From NCBI GenBank assembly GCA_007135435.1, contig SLIW01000390.1:1-10289 (forward strand): DNA of 10,289 nucleotides, in the 5' to 3' direction. The notes below the pieces were generated by a model. That model searched no databases. It was not told the DNA's origin and saw only the letters and a list, made by a program, of their open reading frames with translations. Shown here piece by piece: positions 6,049 through 10,289 of this stretch (position 1 is the first letter of the stretch; the number at the start of each line of letters is the position of its first letter). The DNA comes from Natronomonas sp. Lineage in GTDB: Archaea; Halobacteriota; Halobacteria; Halobacteriales; Haloarculaceae. The translations under genes were made by a program, and so were the position numbers.

Positions 6049-6471
6049 ATGGCACTCGAGCGCGACGGCGGACTCGTGGACTTCGACGTCGACGCCGTCC
6101 TGGAGGCGGTATCGGACGCGGCCGGGGAAGACGGGTTCCTCGTCTGTGTCGTCTACGACGACGACTCGTTCTCGACGGTGCACGTCGACGAGCGGGTCGA
6201 CGCGCTCTACCCTGACGCAGAGACCCGCGAGGAGCACTTCGCCAGGATTCACTCGTACGTCCACCTCGACTTCACCGAGCGGGAGCTCTTCGAGGACCTC
6301 TTCATCGACTCGGGCGGCGCCCGCGCGTTCGTGACCTACATGGGGAACGTCGTCGCGGTCCGCGTCCTCTCGGGCGACCAGGGCGCCTTCCTCGTGCTCG
6401 CCCCCGACGTGCCGGTCACGGACGTGGTGGAGGCGGCCGAACGGGCGATGGGCGCGGGGACCGACGCGTGA
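6049..6471 (+). CDS. Conserved haloarchaeal-type protein of unknown function
   Basis: A 140-aa acidic soluble protein with no signal peptide or membrane segment. It has an alternating alpha/beta look: N-terminal helix (FDVDAVLEAVSDAAG), a beta strand FLVCVVYDDD, a block FARIHSYVHLDFTERELFEDLF, then strands AFVTYMGNVVAVRVL and GAFLVLAP, and a final amphipathic helix. This resembles small haloarchaeal DUF proteins (the DUF7522 group comes to mind, weakly). A roadblock-like or profilin-like fold would fit, but no catalytic motif is visible. The ATG at 6049 is chosen over ATG 6022 because a box A overlaps the latter. Its stop overlaps the GTG start of the HAD phosphatase gene, so the two are probably co-transcribed and translationally coupled. 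Function is not assigned. Confidence 0.85.
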   Translation: MALERDGGLVDFDVDAVLEAVSDAAGEDGFLVCVVYDDDSFSTVHVDERVDALYPDAETREEHFARIHSYVHLDFTERELFEDLFIDSGGARAFVTYMGNVVAVRVLSGDQGAFLVLAPDVPVTDVVEAAERAMGAGTDA

Positions 6472-7022
6472 ACCACGACGGCCGTCCCGTGGTCTTCGAC
6501 CTGGACGGGACGCTCGTCCGGCTGGCCGTCGACTGGGACGCCGTCGCCGCCGAGGCGCGCGCGGCGCTCCACGAGCGCGGCGTCGACCCGCCGCGGGACC
6601 TCTGGACGATCCTGGAGGTGGCGGACGAGGCGGGCCACCGGCCGGCGGTCGAGCGGGTCATCGCCAGGCACGAGCGGGAGGGGGCCCGTCGCTCGGAGCG
6701 GTTGCCGGCGGCGGATACCGTCCCCGGCTCCAGCGGCGGACCCATTGCCGTCGGCGTCTGCACCCTCAACTGTGAGGAGGCTGCCAGGCTCGCGCTGGAG
6801 ACCCACGGGATCGCGGGCGTCGACCGCGACGCTGTCGTGGGGAGGGACACCGTCGCGACCGAGAAGCCGGACCCGGAGCCGCTCCTGGAGACGATCCGGC
6901 GGCTGGACGCCGACCCGGCGTCGGCGCTGTTCGTCGGCGACGGGGAGCGGGACGAGCGGACGGCGGACCGCGCCGGCGTCGACTTCCTCTACGTCTCGGA
7001 GTGGCTCCGGGCGTACAGGTAG
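6468..7022 (+). CDS. HAD-superfamily phosphatase, phosphoglycolate phosphatase-like
   Basis: A 184-aa hydrolase expected to dephosphorylate a small metabolite with Mg2+. The four HAD motifs are visible: motif I DLDGT (nucleophile Asp11, acid/base Asp13), motif II Thr99 in VCTLN, motif III Lys133 in EKPDP, and motif IV GDGERD (Asp158, Asp162). The cap region between motifs I and II (about 16-85) is small and helical. At 184 aa it is shorter than the usual 210-230 aa of phosphoglycolate phosphatases. Translation starts at GTG 6468, inside the stop of the upstream gene (GTGA overlap) with no clear Shine-Dalgarno, which suggests termination-reinitiation. Its last 34 bases overlap the convergent membrane-protein gene. 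Substrate is unknown. Confidence 0.9.
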   Translation: MNHDGRPVVFDLDGTLVRLAVDWDAVAAEARAALHERGVDPPRDLWTILEVADEAGHRPAVERVIARHEREGARRSERLPAADTVPGSSGGPIAVGVCTLNCEEAARLALETHGIAGVDRDAVVGRDTVATEKPDPEPLLETIRRLDADPASALFVGDGERDERTADRAGVDFLYVSEWLRAYR

Positions 7023-7225
7023 ACCGCCACGCCGAGACAGAGCCAGACGACGGCGCCGACGCGGATGGCGAAGTTCGCCCGCTGCGTCCATGTGGGCAAC
7101 TCGACCAGCAGCGACAGCAGGGCAACCACTGGCGCCCCGACGACGATGGTGAGGACGAACGTCGTCTGCAGCACCCACCCGTAGTCGACGCCCTCGGGGT
7201 CGGTCGTCCGGACGGGTGTCGGCAT
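6989..7225 (-). CDS. Small two-helix membrane protein, DUF5822-like
   Basis: A 78-aa protein with two clear hydrophobic helices: about residues 17-42 (WVLQTTFVLTIVVGAPVVALLSLL) and about 52-72 (FAIRVGAVVWLCLGVAVYLYA). The polar N-terminus contains TTDPEGVDYGWV. This opening and the length recall the haloarchaeal DUF5822 family, recognised by memory rather than search. No catalytic residue is evident. The hydrophobic composition is not what an antisense shadow of coding DNA would give, and most of the gene (7023-7225) lies outside any other gene. It converges on the HAD phosphatase gene and overlaps its 3' end by 34 bp. A weak box A (GCTTAC on the minus strand, about 30 nt upstream) may serve a leaderless transcript. 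Confidence 0.75.
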   Translation of the reverse strand: MPTPVRTTDPEGVDYGWVLQTTFVLTIVVGAPVVALLSLLVELPTWTQRANFAIRVGAVVWLCLGVAVYLYARSHSET

Positions 7226-7347
7226 GGTCTGGCCGAGGTCCGCGCGTGGCCGGGTAAGCGGTTACGGTTTCTGGCGAGGGATTCCTCTCCGGCGGACTGC
7301 CGTGACGGGCTGGGGGATCGTCGGCGTCGAATCGCGCCCGCCGTGGT

Positions 7348-7375
7348 CGGGTGGATCAGTCGGGTACCCCACCCG
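7348..7375. promoter_or_regulatory. 7-bp inverted repeat with an internal palindrome upstream of panB
   Basis: CGGGTGG (7348-7354) and CCACCCG (7369-7375) are exact reverse complements with a 14-bp spacer. The spacer contains GGGTACCC (7362-7369), a perfect 8-bp palindrome. The element ends just before the first of two box A-like sequences in front of panB, where an activator or repressor site would be expected. Its role is inferred; GC-rich DNA gives such repeats by chance fairly often. Confidence 0.3.
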
Positions 7376-7382
7376 CACCCCG

Positions 7383-7412
7383 TTTACTCGCCCCGAGAGC
7401 GACAGCGTTTAA
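7383..7412 (+). promoter_or_regulatory. Two box A-like elements upstream of panB
   Basis: GTTTAC (7382-7387) and GTTTAA (7407-7412) lie 25 bp apart. The second is centred about 28 nt before the ATG at 7438 and is the likely promoter of a leaderless transcript. The first would give a start site near the second box and a short leader. Confidence 0.55.
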
Positions 7413-7437
7413 CCGTCGGCCGGCGCCACCTCCAACC

Positions 7438-8244
7438 ATGCGAGCGAAGGACATCCGCGCGAAGGCGGGCGAGGAGCCGATCACGATGCTCACCGCCTAC
7501 GACGCGCCGACCGCCCGGATCGTCGACGCCGCGGGCGTGGACATGATCCTCGTCGGCGACTCGGTGGGGAACACCCAGCTCGGCTACGACTCGACGCTCC
7601 CGGTCACCGTCGACGAGATGGCCAGCCACACCGCCGCGGTCGTCCGCGCGACCGAGGACGCGCTCGTCATCGCGGACATGCCGTTCCTCTCGTTCGGCGG
7701 TGACGAGGGGGACGCGATCGACAACTGCGGTCGGATGCTCAAGGAGGCCGGCGCCGACGCGATCAAGCTGGAGTGCGGCCCGCACACCGTCGACCTGACC
7801 CGGACGCTGACCCAACTCGGCGTCCCCGTGCAGGCCCACCTGGGCCTGACGCCCCAGCGCGAGAACGAGACCGGCCTGTTCCGCCAGGGGACCGACGAGG
7901 AGTCCGCCCGGCGGATCCTGGACCTGGCCCGCGAGCACGAGTCGGCCGGGGCGTTCTCGCTGGTCCTCGAGCACGTCCCCGCGAACCTCGCCGGCGCGGT
8001 CACCGACGCGCTGTCGATCCCGACGATCGGCATCGGCGCCGGCCCGGACTGCGACGGCCAGGTGCTCGTGATCGACGACGTCATCGGGCTGTCCGAGCGG
8101 ACCGCGCCGTTCTCGCGGACCTTCGGCGACGTCCGCGCCGAGATGGAGCGCGCCGTCGACGGGTACGTCGACGCCGTCGAGTCAGGCGAGTTCCCCGGGG
8201 AGGAACACAGCCACGTCGAGCCGGAGATCGAGGACGTCTACTGA
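7438..8244 (+). CDS. panB: 3-methyl-2-oxobutanoate hydroxymethyltransferase (PanB)
   Basis: A 268-aa enzyme that adds a one-carbon unit from methylene-tetrahydrofolate (or the archaeal pterin equivalent) to 2-oxoisovalerate to make ketopantoate, the first committed step to pantoate and CoA. Family signatures cover the whole TIM barrel: MLTAYDAPTARI (17-28), VGDSVGN (39-45), IADMPFLS (78-85), IKLECG (109-114), AHLGLTPQ (133-140), LEHVP (177-181) and PTIGIGAGP (195-203). By alignment from memory with the E. coli enzyme, Asp41 and Asp80 bind the metal, Lys110 and Glu112 bind substrate, and Glu178 is the catalytic base. All are intact. ATG 7438 is chosen because it begins the conserved protein and has a box A 28 nt upstream. 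The upstream GTG at 7351 would add a basic, unconserved extension. The heptamer repeat begins 4 bp after its stop. Confidence 0.97.
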   Translation: MRAKDIRAKAGEEPITMLTAYDAPTARIVDAAGVDMILVGDSVGNTQLGYDSTLPVTVDEMASHTAAVVRATEDALVIADMPFLSFGGDEGDAIDNCGRMLKEAGADAIKLECGPHTVDLTRTLTQLGVPVQAHLGLTPQRENETGLFRQGTDEESARRILDLAREHESAGAFSLVLEHVPANLAGAVTDALSIPTIGIGAGPDCDGQVLVIDDVIGLSERTAPFSRTFGDVRAEMERAVDGYVDAVESGEFPGEEHSHVEPEIEDVY

Positions 8245-8247
8245 GCC

Positions 8248-8366
8248 GCGATCCGCGATTTGCGATTCGCGATCCGCGATTTGCGATTCGCGACCCGCGA
8301 CCCGCGACCCGTGATCCTCGATCCGGGATCTACGATCCACGAACCGCGATTCGCCATTCGCGTTCC
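8248..8366. repeat. Seventeen consecutive heptamers, GCGATYC-like, between panB and the ligase
   Basis: The 119 bp divide exactly into 17 seven-base units. The first six are two perfect copies of a 21-bp block (units GCGATCC, GCGATTT, GCGATTC) at 8248-8268 and 8269-8289. Three copies of GCGACCC follow (8290-8310), then eight increasingly diverged units (GTGATCC, TCGATCC, GGGATCT, ACGATCC, ACGAACC, GCGATTC, GCCATTC, GCGTTCC). The phase is kept throughout even where the bases have changed. Six GATC sites fall in the array, the last four exactly 7 bp apart. The array runs from 4 bp after the panB stop to just before the ligase box A. Its function is unknown. Confidence 0.95.
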
Positions 8367-8371
8367 GGGGC

Positions 8372-8377
8372 GTTTAA
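8372..8377 (+). promoter_or_regulatory. Box A of the DNA ligase gene
   Basis: GTTTAA, centred about 29 nt before the ATG at 8404, lies just after the end of the heptamer array. The spacing fits leaderless transcription and supports ATG 8404 over upstream in-frame starts. Confidence 0.6.
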
Positions 8378-8403
8378 TCCGCCGTCCCGCATACCCGCCG
8401 ACG

Positions 8404-10197
8404 ATGCGGTTCCGGACCTTCGCCGAGCGTGCCGCCGAGATGGAGGCCGAGCAGGCGGACCTGGAGACGGTCGCGCTGGTGGCCGACCTCTTCGTCGAGG
8501 CGGGGGCGGACCTGGACGTCGTCGCCCGGTTCGTCCAGGGACGGGTCGTGCCAGCCCACGACGCGACGAAGCTGGACGTCGGCCCGGCGCTGTGCTACGA
8601 GGCCCTCGCGCGGGCCGCCGGGCCGAACGTCACCGCCGCCGACGTCGAGGACCGGCTGGCGTCGGTCGGGGAGATCGGCGCCGTCGCCGAGTCGCTCGAC
8701 CTCGGTGGCCAGCGTGGGCTGGCGGCCTTCGGTGTCGGTGCCCCTGACGCTGGCGACGACGGTGGAGGAGCGAGTGACGATGGGGGTGACGGCGGAGCGG
8801 CGAGCGATGACGGCGACGGACTCACCGTCGCCGAGGTCGACGGGGCGCTCCGGTCGATCGCGGCGGCAGAAGGCGCGGGCAGCACCGACACGAAGCGCGA
8901 CACGCTGTTCGGCCTGTTCAACCGCGCTGAGCCGATCGAGGCGCGCTTCCTCGCGCGGCTTGTCCTCGGGGAGATGCGCGTCGGCGTCGGCGAGGGGACC
9001 GTCCGCGACGCCGTCGCGGAGGCGTTCGACGTCCCCGTCGACGAGGTGGAGCGGGCCATCCAGGTCACCAACGACTGCGGGCTCGTCGCGGAGGTCGCCC
9101 GCGACGAGGGGGTCGAGGGCCTCGCGGACCTCCGGCTCGCGGTCGGCCGCCCGGTCAAGGCGATGCTGGCGCAGGCGGGTGCCGCCGTCGACGCCCTCGA
9201 GTCGTGGGACGAGGCCGCCGTCGAGACGAAGTACGACGGCGCCCGCGTCCAGGTCCACCACCCCGGTGACGGTGGGGCGCCGCGGGTGTTCTCCCGCAAC
9301 CTCGAGGACGTCACCGACGCCCTCCCGGAGGTCGTCGAGTTCGTGGACGCTCGCCTCGATGCCCCAGCGATCCTCGACGGGGAGGTGGTCGCGATCGACG
9401 ACGAGGGCGACCCGCTGCCGTTCCAGGAGGTCCTCCGGCGCTTCCGCCGGAAACACGACGTCGCCGCCACCCGCGAGGCCGTCGCGGTCGAGCTGTACGC
9501 CTTCGACTGCCTGCACGCAGACGGGGACGACCTCCTCGAGGCGCCGCTCGCCGAACGCCACCGCCGCCTGTCGGGGCTCCTCGACGACGGCGTCTCGGAG
9601 CTGGTGGTCACCGACGACCCCGACGAGATCGCGGCCGTGGAGGAGGCCGCCGTCGAGGCGGGCCACGAGGGGGTCATGCTGAAGAACCCGGAGTCGGCGT
9701 ACACGCCCGGCAAGCGCGGGAAGAACTGGCTGAAGCGCAAGCCCGACGTCGAGACCCTCGACCTGATCGTCACGGGAGCGGAGTGGGGCGAGGGCCGGCG
9801 GGCGAACCTCTTCGGCACGTTCCTTCTGTCGGTCCGGACCGATGGGCGGGCGTCGGGAGGCGACTCGGCCGACGGCGACCAGGCCGGTGGTAACCCCGAC
9901 GACCGCAACGACGGCCTCGCGACCATCGGCAAGGTGGCGACGGGTTTCACCGACGAGGAGCTCGCCGAGATCTACGAGCTGCTCGAGCCGCACGTCCGCG
10001 CCCAGTCGGGCCAGGAGGTCGACCTCGAGCCGGCGGTCGTCTTCGAGGTGGGCTACGAGGAGATCCAGCGCTCGCCGACCTACTCGTCCGGCTACGCCCT
10101 CCGGTTCCCGCGGTTCGTGGGCGTCAGAGACGACAAGGACCCCGCCGACGCCGACGGGCTCGTCCGGGTCGAGCGTCTGGTCGGCGAGCGGTCCTGA
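8404..10197 (+). CDS. lig: ATP-dependent DNA ligase
   Basis: A 597-aa replicative-type archaeal ligase that seals nicks through an enzyme-AMP intermediate. The N-terminal DNA-binding domain covers about 1-245, with the RFLARLVLGEMRVGVGEGTV block. The adenylation domain has motif I KYDG (nucleophile Lys276), motif III LDGE (324-327), a motif IIIa segment LYAFDCLH, motif IV EGVMLK (422-427) and motif V WLKRK (442-446). The OB-fold domain follows, with the motif VI-like region ALRFPRFVGVRDDK (565-578). Length is near the usual 550-610 aa. Two low-complexity Gly/Asp/Ser insertions are present, at about 110-139 (DNA-binding domain) and about 480-504 (OB fold); such acidic loops are common in halophilic proteins. 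ATG 8404 is chosen: the longer frame from 8260 only translates the heptamer repeat into a basic, non-halophilic peptide. It is transcribed from its own box A, separate from panB. Confidence 0.97.
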   Translation: MRFRTFAERAAEMEAEQADLETVALVADLFVEAGADLDVVARFVQGRVVPAHDATKLDVGPALCYEALARAAGPNVTAADVEDRLASVGEIGAVAESLDLGGQRGLAAFGVGAPDAGDDGGGASDDGGDGGAASDDGDGLTVAEVDGALRSIAAAEGAGSTDTKRDTLFGLFNRAEPIEARFLARLVLGEMRVGVGEGTVRDAVAEAFDVPVDEVERAIQVTNDCGLVAEVARDEGVEGLADLRLAVGRPVKAMLAQAGAAVDALESWDEAAVETKYDGARVQVHHPGDGGAPRVFSRNLEDVTDALPEVVEFVDARLDAPAILDGEVVAIDDEGDPLPFQEVLRRFRRKHDVAATREAVAVELYAFDCLHADGDDLLEAPLAERHRRLSGLLDDGVSELVVTDDPDEIAAVEEAAVEAGHEGVMLKNPESAYTPGKRGKNWLKRKPDVETLDLIVTGAEWGEGRRANLFGTFLLSVRTDGRASGGDSADGDQAGGNPDDRNDGLATIGKVATGFTDEELAEIYELLEPHVRAQSGQEVDLEPAVVFEVGYEEIQRSPTYSSGYALRFPRFVGVRDDKDPADADGLVRVERLVGERS

Positions 10198-10289
10198 CGC
10201 CGGCCTCTCTATCCGGCTCGGGGCAGTGTTCGATCCTCGTCACGGGTCGTGCGGTTCCATCCATCGAGCCTCTCGCGAGCCGGTGCAGA
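10198..10289. other. Non-coding tail downstream of the ligase
   Basis: No gene start is convincing in these 92 bases. GCCGG (10199-10203) and CCGGC (10213-10217) could form a 5-bp hairpin two bases after the ligase stop, with a pyrimidine-rich loop. This is too weak to call a terminator with confidence. Confidence 0.4.

Noticed and set aside
7226..7437. A possible small gene between the membrane protein and panB
   Set aside because: Open frames here are short, basic and motif-free. The segment is better explained as promoter and regulatory sequence for panB and the divergent membrane-protein gene.
8248..8366. CRISPR array
   Set aside because: The units are contiguous 7-mers with no spacers and no cas genes nearby.
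8260..8403. Possible 48-residue N-terminal extension of the DNA ligase through the heptamer repeat
   Set aside because: The frame stays open only because of the repeat. The peptide is Arg-rich and periodic, unlike halophilic proteins, and box A lies inside it at 8372-8377, so ATG 8404 is the start.
8700..8830. Frameshift or pseudogene in the ligase at the Gly/Asp-rich stretch
   Set aside because: The reading frame is unbroken and all downstream catalytic motifs are in frame, so this is an in-frame insertion in an intact gene.
1..10289. Mobile element, prophage, defence or toxin-antitoxin system
   Set aside because: No transposase, integrase, terminal repeats, tRNA attachment site or defence-gene motif is visible. 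All supported genes are chromosomal metabolic, tRNA-quality-control or replication genes.

Overview
The window is chromosomal DNA of an extremely halophilic archaeon (class Halobacteria). The evidence is very GC-rich coding sequence with a C/G-dominated third codon position, Asp/Glu-rich proteins, box A promoter elements (TTTAA, TTTTT, TTTAT) about 27-30 nt upstream of start codons with no room for a 5' leader, an archaeal-type ATP-dependent DNA ligase, and small haloarchaeal hypothetical families. The genus cannot be fixed from this sequence.

Layout. (1) 1-1661: a 14-bp tandem repeat at the left edge, then a minus-strand acyl-CoA dehydrogenase (111-1277) followed by a nested hairpin. A 384-bp divergent control region (1278-1661) holds an AT-rich island with a perfect 8-bp inverted repeat. 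(2) 1662-3359: an acyl-CoA carboxylase carboxyltransferase (PccB-like) with an N-terminal extension resembling the small epsilon/PccX subunit. A strong 8-bp/4-nt hairpin follows its stop. (3) 3469-4641: a long-form AlaX tRNA-editing protein with a DHHA1 tail. (4) 4746-5873: a second acyl-CoA dehydrogenase, followed by a 19-bp tandem repeat. (5) 6049-7022: a haloarchaeal protein of unknown function translationally coupled (GTGA overlap) to a small HAD phosphatase; a two-helix membrane protein (6989-7225, minus) converges on it and overlaps its 3' end. (6) 7438-8244: PanB, the first committed enzyme of pantoate/CoA synthesis. (7) 8248-8366: seventeen consecutive heptamers (GCGATYC-like) between panB and the ligase promoter. 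(8) 8404-10197: ATP-dependent DNA ligase with two Gly/Asp-rich insertions. 10198-10289 is non-coding as far as can be seen.

How the genes fit together. Two acyl-CoA dehydrogenases and an acyl-CoA carboxyltransferase in about 6 kb suggest acyl-CoA catabolism (fatty acid, branched-chain amino acid or propionate routes). PanB adds a link to CoA supply. The partner biotin carboxylase/BCCP subunit is not in the window. AlaX and the ligase are housekeeping genes. Most genes have their own leaderless promoter, so apart from the 6049/6468 pair this is a string of single-gene units rather than a long operon. I see no mobile element, CRISPR array, defence system, tRNA or rRNA. The unexplained material is mainly non-coding: three tandem repeat families with unrelated units (14, 19 and 7 bp) and several clean inverted repeats.
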